From: Saprospiraceae bacterium
GTDB taxonomy: Bacteria; Bacteroidota; Bacteroidia; Chitinophagales; Saprospiraceae
Direction of reading: 5' to 3'
DNA: 64,000 nucleotides
Assembly (NCBI GenBank): GCA_016709995.1
Contig: JADJLQ010000001.1
Location: 3,072,001 to 3,136,000, forward strand
Below, in pieces: positions 47,001 through 55,629 of the stretch. How positions within the stretch are numbered: position 1 is the stretch's first letter; every line of letters starts with the position of its first letter. The translations under genes were made by a program, and so were the position numbers. Below the pieces are notes generated by a model. It saw only the letters and a list, made by a program, of their open reading frames with translations. It made no database searches and had not been told where the DNA came from.

Positions 47001-48984
47001 TTACTCCGGTAGTATGCATATTACCCGAATTACATCCCAGCGTAAAACAAATGGGATACTTGCCCACATTGTCAAAAATCTCGGGATCATCCAGTCCCAC
47101 TTCAGTAGCACTGATCGCTCCATGTCCCAGGTAACTGTGCACTACCACTCCTTCATTGATCAGGTTTTTTACGATTTCGGACACCCCCCCCTGAATCGGG
47201 TCGGAGGAAGTTTTTTTGACAGAAAAGACTTCAGGATTCATCAGACTGCCCTGGATGGCACTTTTAAAGCCATCCAACAAGCGGTCAAATCCATCCGTAG
47301 GGGACCCTCCTGCCAGGTGCAAGATCTTTTTCCGCCAGTATAAGTCATCATTTGACCCGGGGGATTTAAGTTTTGATTCATATTCTTTGACCTTCTTTAG
47401 ATAGTTGGATACCTGATCAGGGCTGGTCGCGGCCAGTCGGGCTATACTGAATACCGGAAGGTTTTTTCCCGGGGCTGCAAAAGTCAGATTGTCTGATCCG
47501 GGATAACCAAAGGAAGGCACCAGGTCCAGATGAGCATATTCATTAAAATTATTGTCTATTCGTCGGTCACGATAGTTGAGGCTCCTGCCGATCAAAAAAA
47601 TGTATTCCGGTGCTGACCAATGCCGATGGATATACTGACCGAAGTTTTTCAAACCGATCACATGCCTCGACTGTCCATAACCAAACTGATCATAGATCTG
47701 ATCGATATCGACTACAGTGACCGCATATGATCCGCCTGGAGCAGACCTTCTATAGGCCGCATACTCCTGGGCCGAAGTCATCAACTTTTTATGTGTGATG
47801 ATGATATAATTTGCTTTGGGATCTTCTGCTATCAGCTCAAACTTCGTGGGTATTAGTTTTGAGATAGTAGTAGCATCCGCTAGCTCAAGAGTATACAAAT
47901 CTCGAGATCCTGATGCAGGGATTTCTACATAATGCTCACCATTGACCGTGGTACTTTGATACCAGTCACTGCCGGCCGGATCGATCAGGATTGATTGATT
48001 GTTAGTCCCTGAGATCCTGCTCACGATGATAGTCGCTGCAGGCATGAGAGATTCCTGGCTTCCGAGAGTACCTCCGGCGGTCTTTGGATAGATTAAGTGA
48101 ATATTGGCTACTGCAAACTGATCACTACCCGGGCCAATAGATTCTATTTTGAGTCTAATATCCTTCTGCAGTAGATCATTGGACAATACAAAATCGTAGA
48201 CTCTCACTCTAAATCCAAAAAAAGTATCCAGTTTTATGGTTTCATCATTGATGGATATTTTAATGAGATGCTGTTGATTGCCGGTACCCAACCGGATGGA
48301 AAGCTTACCATCCACTTTGCCTTCAAAGGCATCTTTGAGCTTCAATGTCTGAGCATACTCTCTGTTTAATCGGGTTGCAAAACCTTCGCATTCATCGAAA
48401 CTGGAGAATGCGATCTCATTGCCTGAATCATATCTTTTGTCCAGGGGATTGGTATGAAATTCATAAAATTGGTCTACCATTAAGAAGGGTGAAATCGCTA
48501 CCTGGTTATTACTTGATTTTAAGTTTATCCGTTTGGTAGGCATACCATTGGGCACCCAGGTGAGAAAATAAGCACTGCTATCCGTGACCAGGCTATAGGC
48601 TGGATTGAGCATTTCAAGCGGAGCGTTAGAGAATAAAGGTGCATCCAGCTCTGACCGGTTTTTATATCCCCAAAACTTGAGATTATCTCCTGCAGTCCAA
48701 ATACCTGCATTGCTTATCCATAATGGCCGTTCTACTCCTAATCGCCATACCTGGAGCTGGGATCCTCTGATGGAGGCCAATGGTACACCGGCCTTGGTCA
48801 GATCTTCGAATGTAATTTGATATAATCCATCTTTGTCAGTAAAAAACTTTAAATAAGTCTGATCAGATTTTATCCACTCATTACCATACAGGGTATCCTT
48901 GCCCTGGATGATTTGCGCTGTCATGGAAAATGAAAACAACATCAATCCTGCCCATAAACTTGTACTTAACCAAGACTTTTTCAA
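44038..48984 (-). CDS. Gingipain-type C25 cysteine peptidase, PorU/PorU2-like
   Basis: A 1648-residue exported protein. With the TTG start at 48984 it begins MKKSWLSTSLWAGLMLFSFS and ends the signal peptide at MTAQ; the open frame extends 31 codons further but that would bury the signal. The N-terminal beta-sandwich is followed by the C25 domain. The catalytic His is His621 in VHSYLGHGAIS and the catalytic Cys is Cys651 in TLGCNSGNMHT, spaced as in gingipains. Ig-like regions follow (FTIQNIGDQPIDSSMVIYT), then a C-terminal FlgD-like module (PYPNPFSTQCRFAYTL, GYWDGHDEYGNILANGTYLY). PorU-type peptidases cleave sorting domains of type IX cargo at the outer membrane. The extra length suggests the PorU2 branch, but a secreted C25 protease is possible. 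Confidence 0.8.
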   Translation of the reverse strand: MKKSWLSTSLWAGLMLFSFSMTAQIIQGKDTLYGNEWIKSDQTYLKFFTDKDGLYQITFEDLTKAGVPLASIRGSQLQVWRLGVERPLWISNAGIWTAGDNLKFWGYKNRSELDAPLFSNAPLEMLNPAYSLVTDSSAYFLTWVPNGMPTKRINLKSSNNQVAISPFLMVDQFYEFHTNPLDKRYDSGNEIAFSSFDECEGFATRLNREYAQTLKLKDAFEGKVDGKLSIRLGTGNQQHLIKISINDETIKLDTFFGFRVRVYDFVLSNDLLQKDIRLKIESIGPGSDQFAVANIHLIYPKTAGGTLGSQESLMPAATIIVSRISGTNNQSILIDPAGSDWYQSTTVNGEHYVEIPASGSRDLYTLELADATTISKLIPTKFELIAEDPKANYIIITHKKLMTSAQEYAAYRRSAPGGSYAVTVVDIDQIYDQFGYGQSRHVIGLKNFGQYIHRHWSAPEYIFLIGRSLNYRDRRIDNNFNEYAHLDLVPSFGYPGSDNLTFAAPGKNLPVFSIARLAATSPDQVSNYLKKVKEYESKLKSPGSNDDLYWRKKILHLAGGSPTDGFDRLLDGFKSAIQGSLMNPEVFSVKKTSSDPIQGGVSEIVKNLINEGVVVHSYLGHGAISATEVGLDDPEIFDNVGKYPICFTLGCNSGNMHTTGVSLSESFIFSSKGDIVYIASSGIGTDGDYGNYGKRLYGHMGSDYYNQTISSLHFQALRELATSSSFTVQALTQQLSIQGDPAIQLNYHTGPDYTLDTKSFKTIPQNVQADQDSLRFSFTLWNLGRYNSDVIPFEVSHTLPDGKVLTYRFQEKLEQAYKEVFIALPMPENVIGNNTLNIKIDPDNIFNELPQPFAENNNELKINGTTGIIVGIFNNEVTPAYPQDYGIVGSSPITLKAFTSNALGNPANYIFELDTTALFNSAFLQKINTKQRGGLITWSPTFNAQAGTVYYWRVAADTVGTGRPVLWSQRSFIYLPGQGPGWNQSHGYQYAENKPNQTLNFNLDANQWQLATQPTSFVASSINSILDPSEYSKVLINGERYTRNNGNFQSEFILTIWDPKVGLVRNPVGGRDGATNVFSIPAPGYYFPMDKNTSEERGNLMRFMNEGIQDGQYVIVINHIQPGASYFPEFWAMDSLSLGKNLYQVFEQNGATLIRNLIGDNYSYPYVFVYQKGKKIIDEGISSNGLEIRSAFELPLIRQSGMHESPLIGPASSWEKFEWLHQDGRNKEDNEISIQGLNGDHLDTLYRGRATNFDLTKVNASTYPYLKLNWLANDSLRTGSIHMDYWRIHFKRWADLAIASNDEFEFFKDSIDQGDPSRLKFTIQNIGDQPIDSSMVIYTITDEQNRSHKDTTYNTLLSPGAKKTLTKEISTEGRVRDQSILVNLINLTALPEITLRNNAGQINYVVVTDLTPPTVTVFFDGTQIINNEIVSKQPLILIDLKDNKAWTGTDTSAVTISLKLPGTDKFVPVSLKEYTIDVNKNELSVQYHPQFTLNGLYTLRVQGKDRSGNPAATAAYEISFKVITENSVSSILPYPNPFSTQCRFAYTLTGEAPTVFKIQVMTVSGRVVRELTEMDLGPLREGTHLTEGYWDGHDEYGNILANGTYLYRVILKDLNGKTYSSFEALNDAEGKDARRFFTKGIGKLVILR

Positions 48985-49018
48985 GATTGAATAAGTCAAT
49001 GCAATTTTTGAATTAGTT

Positions 49019-50134
49019 TTGACTTCAGTGATTGCATGGTACATTATATATATCATTGTTATAGGTATACAGTTCATTTATTTGATCGGGGTGTTCAGTC
49101 CTTTGGGAGGATATGGCCCCAAAAATAGGGGTTCCAAGTCAAAAGCTACCGATTTTATGCCTGTCAGCTTATTCATTATAGTAAAGAACGAAAAGGAGAA
49201 TCTTGATGTTTTGATGCCACTTTTATTAAATCAGGTTTACGAAGGCAGCTTTGATATCCACCTGGTTGACGACCAGTCTACAGATGGCACTCAGGAAGCA
49301 ATACAAACCTGGCAATCTTTGTACCCTAAGAAAATCTTCCTCCACACGCTTCAACATGATCAGGCCGGTGGCAAAAAAAAAGCTTTCCTATTCGGTCTGG
49401 AGCAATCTACACAAGATCTGTTGTTAATGACTGATGCAGATTGCAGACCTGCGTCAGTACATTGGATTCAAAAAATGGTTCTGGCACTTGGGACAGAGGA
49501 TGGCTTTGTACTTGGTTACTCCCCTTATATGCCGCTTAAAAATCATATTCAAGGGTTGATTCAGTTGGAGACCAGCTATACCGCCTTACTCTATTTGGGG
49601 CTTGCTGTACGCAATATAGGTTATATGGGTGTGGGTAGAAATCTATTGTATAGAAAAAAAGTCCTGGTGACCAGTCAAACTCTTACTGCTTACCAGCATG
49701 TGCTGTCAGGGGATGATGACCTCACGATCAACGAACTCAGCACTAACAATAATATCGGAATTCAACTGGACCCGGACTCCTTCGTCTACAGTATTCCAAA
49801 ACCCAATTGGGGACAATGGCTGCAGCAAAAGTCAAGACATGTGAGCACAGCCAGGTATTACCGACCCTTACATCAATTGTTATTGGTATGTTTTTATTCA
49901 ACTTTTATTTTGAGTTGGGCTTTGCCCATATTGATGTACTGGTTCTGGCCGCCAATTCTTTTGGTATTCCTTTTTTCAAAATTGGTATATTATATTGTGT
50001 TTAAATCTATAGTCAAAAATATTTTAAAGCAAGATTGGAGTGTGGTCGGTTGGCTAATTGCTGAAGCCAAGTATGCCGTCTCACTTATTTACCTCACTCC
50101 TTCCGTACTCTACAAAAAAGTAAAAAAATGGTAA
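49019..50134 (+). CDS. Membrane-bound glycosyltransferase family 2
   Basis: An intact 371-residue protein with an N-terminal helix, a GT2 catalytic domain and two or three C-terminal helices (LLLVCFYSTFILSWALPILM). Catalytic features: FIIVKNEKENLDVLMPLLL, HLVDDQSTDGTQEAI, LLMTDADCRPAS and LSGDDDLTINELS. QQKSRHVSTARYY occupies the place of the QxxRW motif of processive GT2 enzymes. TTG start 49019, or GTG 49028, lies only 34 bases from the divergent peptidase start. It is outside the main cluster and could act on a lipid or cell-wall glycan. Confidence 0.78.
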   Translation: MTSVIAWYIIYIIVIGIQFIYLIGVFSPLGGYGPKNRGSKSKATDFMPVSLFIIVKNEKENLDVLMPLLLNQVYEGSFDIHLVDDQSTDGTQEAIQTWQSLYPKKIFLHTLQHDQAGGKKKAFLFGLEQSTQDLLLMTDADCRPASVHWIQKMVLALGTEDGFVLGYSPYMPLKNHIQGLIQLETSYTALLYLGLAVRNIGYMGVGRNLLYRKKVLVTSQTLTAYQHVLSGDDDLTINELSTNNNIGIQLDPDSFVYSIPKPNWGQWLQQKSRHVSTARYYRPLHQLLLVCFYSTFILSWALPILMYWFWPPILLVFLFSKLVYYIVFKSIVKNILKQDWSVVGWLIAEAKYAVSLIYLTPSVLYKKVKKW

Positions 50135-50214
50135 AACATTTTGCTTTAAATTTTGTTTTGCCATATGTATGAATGGATCCTGCCCATGCTTCGCCGTCAA
50201 GCCAAGTTTTAAAA

Positions 50215-51117
50215 ATGTCTAATACCGCTCAATATACCATATCAGAACTTGCACATTACTCAGGTGTAAAACCCCATACTATCAGGATATGGGAAAAAAG
50301 ATTTAATCTGCTGTCCCCTACCCGGAGCTGTACCAATATCAGGGGATATGGTTATGAAGAACTTAGAAAACTGATCAATATCCACACGCTGTTACAATCC
50401 GGATGGAAGATATCCCGGATCGTCGGCCTGACCGAGGAAGACATTGAAAGTGAGGTAAAGTCCTTGATGTTGGGCAAGATTGAAAGTCCTAAAACCGACT
50501 TTTTGATCAATGGACTGATGGTACACATGCTTAATTATGATGAAGCCAGGTTTACAGAGGTACTCCAGCATTCCATAGATAGGTTTGGCATTAAAAAAAC
50601 CATCCTTCAAATTGTATATCCTTTCCTGAAAAGAATAGGTGTATTGTGGCAGGTCAATGATATTAGTCCCGCGCAAGAGCACTTTGCCTCAGCGATCATC
50701 CGGCGAAAACTATTGAATGCCATAGATGCCATGCCGGTGATCCCTAAGGGTATTCCTTCATTTATTTTATGTCTGCCCTCTGAGGAGTTTCACGAACTAC
50801 CTTTATTACTGGCCCACTATATCCTGTTAGAAAAAAATATCCATACCCTCTATCTGGGTGCTTCTGTGCCGGCAGAGATGATAGCACAGGCTGCTTTACA
50901 ATCCAATGCTACGCATGTATTTACGCTATTTATGTCTAGCTCCCCGATGGAAAAACTAAAAGAATATCTACAGATCATCCACACCGGTGCCCCGGGACTG
51001 ACTTTGTATTTTTCAGGATGCCCTGAGATGTGCAAAAAACCACTGTTAAACGATTCCGTGAGGCATATAGCCGATATCGAAGAGTTTGAGAGCCTGGTTA
51101 GATCATTGGCTCATTAA
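50215..51117 (+). CDS. CarH/LitR-like MerR regulator with cobalamin-binding domain
   Basis: A 300-residue regulator. The N-terminal MerR helix-turn-helix is YTISELAHYSGVKPHTIRIW with EKRFNLLSPTR. The middle domain has the Wx9EH motif of AdoCbl photoreceptors (W145, E155, H156 in LWQVNDISPAQEHFAS). The C-terminal Rossmann part has His193 in EEFHELPLLLAHYIL, at the position of the lower axial ligand, then TLYLGASVPAEMIAQAAL. Known CarH/LitR proteins repress genes in the dark and release DNA in light. The target here is not visible. ATG 50215 is preferred to the in-frame ATG 50173, which adds a 14-residue tail. Confidence 0.82.
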   Translation: MSNTAQYTISELAHYSGVKPHTIRIWEKRFNLLSPTRSCTNIRGYGYEELRKLINIHTLLQSGWKISRIVGLTEEDIESEVKSLMLGKIESPKTDFLINGLMVHMLNYDEARFTEVLQHSIDRFGIKKTILQIVYPFLKRIGVLWQVNDISPAQEHFASAIIRRKLLNAIDAMPVIPKGIPSFILCLPSEEFHELPLLLAHYILLEKNIHTLYLGASVPAEMIAQAALQSNATHVFTLFMSSSPMEKLKEYLQIIHTGAPGLTLYFSGCPEMCKKPLLNDSVRHIADIEEFESLVRSLAH

Positions 51118-52398
51118 AATCTTTTTAGCTTTTATACTGGTCTTATTGTCCTGACTGATCGAGGTATAAGCCAGATAAAGCTGACCCTGATGAGCAGTCA
51201 AGACCGGGAATCCACTTTTTCTCAAAGCAGAAGTTTGAGCAATCATATTTCGGCTGATCAGGTGCCCTTCTTTGGAATAGATCATTAAATAAATCGATGT
51301 TGTCGGGCTTTCTTTGGAGTCTTTATCCAATAAACTGATAGCAACCCTGTCTTTATCAATCCAGGCGATACTAACTCTTCCGGGCGTATTTTTGGTATCA
51401 ATGATGAGAGGAGGACCAAAGTTTAAATCAGGACCATTGGAAAAACTGAGCTTAATCGTGGGTTTGCCCTCAGCTTCAGTATACCATGCTACCGCAAGCT
51501 GGCTGTTTATACTCGCTATAGCCGGGCCATTGACTGGACAACCGTTGATTTTCCAGTGATCTTCACACACAGGCTTGGGATCAGACCATTGACCTGATTC
51601 AAGGCGGGTGATATAGATGTCTCTTTCCTCATCATTGGATCGATTTCTATATATCAATACGGGTCCTTTAGGTGTCATGGTAGCATCTGTCTGGCAACAT
51701 TCGCACACACGATCATCTATGATTTGAGGCTGACTGACGCCACCTTGGATATCCACCAGGGCAGACCGCAGTTGCATCGATCCACTCCCATGGTCATGAT
51801 CATTATGGTCACCTTCTGCTGAAATCATGGCTCTGCCATCTAACCACATAGCCAGTATTTTATCATAACTAAAGGGCACCAGGCTCACAAAACCATGCTC
51901 CGCGGGAGCGTTATCATGCAGTGAATCAATGACCTTCCATTCATCACCTCCACTTCGTGACAAGGCCAGCTTCACATCATAATCATAGGTTTTGTCACCC
52001 GGTCTTTTTTGAAGAAAATGAGCCAGGAGGTTGAGCTCACTGCCCGGAAAAACAGCTATTGAAGGAAAATCAGCCCAGTTGACAAACCAGTCAGTACCAG
52101 TGGATATGATCGTAGCCCTGGTAAAAGTATCATTATGCAATGAACTATAATTTAATCCATACAGGCTATCTGAAAGGTGAGAAGTCCAGGTAAGGTACAA
52201 GTTGTCCTGAGGAGATAAGTGCCAATTTGGAGTCTCCGTCTGGATGTGCCTGGCAACAGGAATATGCAATTCGGTGATTGTTAATTCGTCCTTTACCATG
52301 GATTTGCAAGCCATAAATAGACAGAAACTACTAAGTAAAGTCGCTACCCGAATCATCCTCCGAAGGTAAATACTGTCATTTAATTTCTCTAATCTCAT
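51103..52398 (-). CDS. Sialidase-fold (BNR-like) lipoprotein
   Basis: About 417-431 residues; the second ATG, at 52356, gives the better signal, RVATLLSSFCLFMACKS, with a lipobox Cys. The body is made of beta-propeller-like blades (LYLTWTSHLSDSLYGLNYSS, LAVAWYTEAEGKPTIKLSFS). Notable are the Cys cluster DRVCECCQTDATMTPKGP and a His-rich loop GDHNDHDHGSGSM. The Asp-boxes of true sialidases are weak, so enzymatic activity is uncertain. It may bind a ligand or metal at the cell surface. The 3' end overlaps the convergent regulator gene by 15 bases. Confidence 0.65.
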   Translation of the reverse strand: MRLEKLNDSIYLRRMIRVATLLSSFCLFMACKSMVKDELTITELHIPVARHIQTETPNWHLSPQDNLYLTWTSHLSDSLYGLNYSSLHNDTFTRATIISTGTDWFVNWADFPSIAVFPGSELNLLAHFLQKRPGDKTYDYDVKLALSRSGGDEWKVIDSLHDNAPAEHGFVSLVPFSYDKILAMWLDGRAMISAEGDHNDHDHGSGSMQLRSALVDIQGGVSQPQIIDDRVCECCQTDATMTPKGPVLIYRNRSNDEERDIYITRLESGQWSDPKPVCEDHWKINGCPVNGPAIASINSQLAVAWYTEAEGKPTIKLSFSNGPDLNFGPPLIIDTKNTPGRVSIAWIDKDRVAISLLDKDSKESPTTSIYLMIYSKEGHLISRNMIAQTSALRKSGFPVLTAHQGQLYLAYTSISQDNKTSIKAKKILMSQ

Positions 52399-52403
52399 TT
52401 AAA

Positions 52404-52442
52404 ACCAAAAAGCGCACGGTCTCTGCAGTCCATGCGCTTTTG
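52404..52442 (-). terminator. Rho-independent terminator-like hairpin
   Basis: On the minus strand AAAAGCGCATGG pairs with CCGTGCGCTTTTT around the loop ACTGCAGAGA, followed by TTTTTGGTTTT. It lies just after the porin gene and just before the sialidase-like gene, both minus strand, so it probably separates the two units. Confidence 0.72.
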
Positions 52443-52517
52443 ATTAACTTGATTGTATGAATAAAAAATTGATTAGGAATTATTGGGTTGTCATTTGGTT
52501 AGGGTTGTCAAAGATAT

Positions 52518-53732
52518 TTAGAACTTGAATATGGCAGACATGCCCAGGGTAGTTTGGCTGGCTTCGGTTTTGCCATCTTTACCAAAATATAGGTCAGTAT
52601 GCCCATTGACATTATTCTTACCTGTAGAACTGTCAAATCTGAGCTCAGGTTTTAATAACAAACTTCCATCGGCTATACTAATACTACCAGTGATCGTCAC
52701 AGAGGTATTTTTGGCTCCAATATAGCGCACCCCATAGAAGTCGTTAAATTGTTCCACCCTTGCTCCTATCGAAAACTCGTCTGTGGCAGCCACATTAAAA
52801 TAGCCGGCGATACCTCCCCAGGTTGGATTGTCTTTTTCACCAGAGGTGATGGCTTTAAATTTTGTTTTGAGTGAACTATCTGTTGCTTTATATATACCGT
52901 ACGCCGCATTTACACCAAGATTGACTTTGCCTATGGCATATGCAGCAGTGAGGTCATAGATAGATGTATTAAATCCATTGGGTTTGCTGGCACCCTCCAG
53001 AGCATCTCCTATAGTGATCGATCCTGCCTGATCACCTTTACCTGTCAGATAATTGAGATAAATAGACATGCCCTCTACTGGCATCAACGAAAGTTGTACT
53101 ACGGGAGATTTGAATCCATTATTATCATCAAAATTGTCCCAGCTATTGACCAGGCCCAACATCAATCCTACTTTGTCGGAGATGGCATAATTCATTTTCA
53201 GACCCGTATGAAAGAAAGGTCCATTATTGAATAAGTTGGACAGTGAATAATTAAAATTAATATAGGGTTCGATCACTTCATAACCTATATGGGTACCGAA
53301 CTGACCAATTGTGAAAGACACTTTGTCTGAAGCCTTCCATACTCCATACAATTGTTTTATCCCAAAAGAACCTCCACCAAGCAGTCCATTGCCTATGGAA
53401 CTAGAAGGAAAAAACAACAATGTAGCCAGCGAAGTATTGGGACCTGCTAAAAAATCGCCTACCACTTCAATGTTTTTAAAGTCATAAGTCACTTTGCCCT
53501 GGATGGCTCCGAGTGAAAATTGATTATTGTTGATGTCAAAAGCCCTCGCTCCTGCGGCTGGTCCCCACAATTGAGGTCCCACCCCTGGAGCATTGAAGGA
53601 AAGATTGTAATATGCGTCGGCATAACCTGAGATCGTGATCGATGGCTTGACTATCGAATCTTCCTGAGCTTGCATCGAAAAAGTCAATCCCATCAGGATA
53701 AGTAGTACTAAAGTTTTGTCCAAAATTTTCAT
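52518..53732 (-). CDS. Outer-membrane beta-barrel porin, OmpL-like (bbp2)
   Basis: A 404-residue exported protein. ATG 53732 gives the signal peptide MKILDKTLVLLILMGLTFSM ending QAQ; the longer frame from 53789 only adds a non-signal tail. The mature part is rich in alternating beta-strands (ITISGYADAYYNLSFN, KVSFTIGQFGTHIGYEVIEP, KVGLMLGLVNSWDNFDDNNG) and ends in TTLGMSAIFKF, an aromatic C-terminal strand suited to BAM insertion. This pattern matches the putative bbp2/OmpL-like porin family. Perfect promoter element at 53754-53761 and a hairpin terminator downstream indicate a single-gene unit. Confidence 0.83.
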   Translation of the reverse strand: MKILDKTLVLLILMGLTFSMQAQEDSIVKPSITISGYADAYYNLSFNAPGVGPQLWGPAAGARAFDINNNQFSLGAIQGKVTYDFKNIEVVGDFLAGPNTSLATLLFFPSSSIGNGLLGGGSFGIKQLYGVWKASDKVSFTIGQFGTHIGYEVIEPYINFNYSLSNLFNNGPFFHTGLKMNYAISDKVGLMLGLVNSWDNFDDNNGFKSPVVQLSLMPVEGMSIYLNYLTGKGDQAGSITIGDALEGASKPNGFNTSIYDLTAAYAIGKVNLGVNAAYGIYKATDSSLKTKFKAITSGEKDNPTWGGIAGYFNVAATDEFSIGARVEQFNDFYGVRYIGAKNTSVTITGSISIADGSLLLKPELRFDSSTGKNNVNGHTDLYFGKDGKTEASQTTLGMSAIFKF

Positions 53733-53753
53733 AGTAATTTTTTTGTTATGAGT

Positions 53754-53761
53754 CAAAAGTA
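53754..53761 (-). promoter_or_regulatory. Bacteroidota -7 promoter element of the porin gene
   Basis: TACTTTTG on the minus strand, a perfect TAnnTTTG, 21 bases upstream of the ATG at 53732. Confidence 0.62.
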
Positions 53762-53789
53762 AGCCGGGCTTTTGAGTCCGAAAATCCAA

Positions 53790-54215
53790 AATTGGTTTAA
53801 AATTGTAATATTCATATTCTTCATTTTATGCTTTAAAAAACAGCTATTATTTAAATAATTTAGACTTTTTGAGTCAAATCTGGTTTAAAAATGATGGCTT
53901 TATAGCAGAAATATATGTTTTTATTCGAAATCAGGTTTTTATGAATTAGCGCATCCAAATAGAAAAGGGAGGGATTCTAAAGCGCCTGCAAATGTTACTT
54001 TCAGCCTCCAGTGCGAGATTAAAAGTAGATGGATCTCCCTTAGTGACGAAATCCTTAGTCTTTGATGATTCACCTTCTTTAGGGTAGGTATTAATGAAAT
54101 ATCATTGAGTTTCTTTGGAAAATCCTCAGAAGATAAAAAAAATAAAAAGAGGATCTCTCTGACCAATCAAAAAAAACTATATATTCAGGACATATTTGTA
54201 TAAAAACAGCTATTT
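53790..54215. other. Divergent intergenic region without a supported gene
   Basis: 426 bases between the porin (minus) and the Gfo/Idh-type oxidoreductase (plus). It holds the upstream control regions of both. A 75-codon minus-strand frame (53939-54166) has no motif, no promoter and unusual composition, so I do not call it. ACATATTTG at about 54190 is a near-match to the -7 element for the plus-strand gene. Confidence 0.55.
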
Positions 54216-55610
54216 ATGAAAAAATCTCGGCGCAATTTTATCAAAAATCTGGGAGCAGGATCGATGTTGGTGTCTGGATCCTTATGGAATAAAGCCTTTG
54301 CAGAAGAATACATGCATCAGCACATACTGCCGTTTGAGTTACGCTATTCTGCTTCGGACACTATTCGATTGGGAGTGATCGGTTGTGGCATTCAAGGCAA
54401 TTCAGATCTTGAGGCTGCTTTGAAAGTTCCTGGAGTTGAAATGGCCGGTGCCTGTGATTTATATACAGGTAGGCTCACGCGCATGAAAGAAGTATACGGA
54501 GCTGATCTGTATACTACCCGGGATTATCGCGAGCTGCTCAACCGATCTGATATTGATGCCGTCATCATAGCGACCTGCGATCTGTGGCATAGCACGATCA
54601 CCATCGATGCGCTCAAAGCCGGCAAAAATGTCTATTGTGAAAAACCTATGGTCCATAAGTTTGAGCAAGGACAGAAAGTAATCGCCGCCCAAAAGCTCTA
54701 TGGAAAAGTCCTGCAGGTAGGTAGTCAGGGGATCAGCGGAGTAGATTATGCCAAAGCCAAAGAAATATACCAATCCGGTACTATCGGTCAGCTCAATTGT
54801 ATCGAAGCCGTCAATGACAGGCAAAACGCCATTGGCGCCTGGGAATACAGTATCCCTACTGATCAATCTCCTGAAACGGTTGACTGGGATCGATATGTTG
54901 GTATCATGAATAAAAAGCCGGCTTACGATCCAAAGAAATTATTTTGGTGGCGCAATTATCGTGATTTTGGCACAGGAGTATCCGGTGATCTTTATGTGCA
55001 CCTGGTCACCGGCATTCATTATGTTACAGGCTCTTTGGGTCCAGCCAGGATCATGTCCTCAGGCCAATTATGTTATTGGAAAGACGGTCGCGATGTACCG
55101 GATGTGATGACTACCCTGCTGGATTACCCAGCCACAGAGACTCATCCAGCTTTCCAGGTGACATTGAGGGTTAATTTTATCAGCGGAGCTGGCGGTGCAG
55201 GCAGTACAAAATTTATAGGCAGCGAAGGCGTGATGACCAAGACCGGCAATGGTGTTAAGATCAGTCATAGTCTGATGTCCAAGGCACCTGGTATCGGCGG
55301 ATATGATTCCTTATTTACCTTTCCTCAAGGTTTGCAGGATAAAATGATGGCAGAATATAATGCTAAATGGTCAGAGGAAGATAAAAAACGACCTACCCGG
55401 GAAGGCATGGAATTTGTAGCTCCTGAGGGACATAATGCTCATGTCAATCATTTTAATAACTTTTTTGAAACCATCCGCAACAACCGACCTAATATCGAAG
55501 ATGCTACTTTTGGATTCCGCGCTGCTGCGCCCTGTCTTGCCGCAAACGAAAGTTATTTTAAAAACAAAATCATAAAATGGGATGCGAAGCAAATGAAAGT
55601 CATCAAATAA
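54216..55610 (+). CDS. Gfo/Idh/MocA-family oxidoreductase, Tat-exported
   Basis: A 464-residue NAD(P)-dependent oxidoreductase acting on a sugar or inositol-like substrate in the periplasm. It begins KKSRRNFIKNLGAGSMLVSG, a twin-arginine leader. LGVIGCGIQGNSDLEAALK is the Rossmann loop, and AGKNVYCEKPMVHKFEQGQK is the conserved EKP block. SGDLYVHLVTGIHYVTG holds the putative catalytic His. Secreted members like this often fold their cofactor before export. It may pair with the Tat-leader isomerase at 58458. Confidence 0.85.
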   Translation: MKKSRRNFIKNLGAGSMLVSGSLWNKAFAEEYMHQHILPFELRYSASDTIRLGVIGCGIQGNSDLEAALKVPGVEMAGACDLYTGRLTRMKEVYGADLYTTRDYRELLNRSDIDAVIIATCDLWHSTITIDALKAGKNVYCEKPMVHKFEQGQKVIAAQKLYGKVLQVGSQGISGVDYAKAKEIYQSGTIGQLNCIEAVNDRQNAIGAWEYSIPTDQSPETVDWDRYVGIMNKKPAYDPKKLFWWRNYRDFGTGVSGDLYVHLVTGIHYVTGSLGPARIMSSGQLCYWKDGRDVPDVMTTLLDYPATETHPAFQVTLRVNFISGAGGAGSTKFIGSEGVMTKTGNGVKISHSLMSKAPGIGGYDSLFTFPQGLQDKMMAEYNAKWSEEDKKRPTREGMEFVAPEGHNAHVNHFNNFFETIRNNRPNIEDATFGFRAAAPCLAANESYFKNKIIKWDAKQMKVIK

Positions 55611-55629
55611 TACGTTATTGGGTCAATAC

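Noticed and set aside
48985..49077. 31-residue N-terminal extension of the C25 peptidase
   Set aside because: It would place a polar tail before the signal peptide and overlap the divergent GT2; the TTG at 48984 gives a clean KKSW leader.
53939..54166. 75-residue minus-strand frame in the divergent region
   Set aside because: No motif, no promoter element and composition unlike neighbouring genes.
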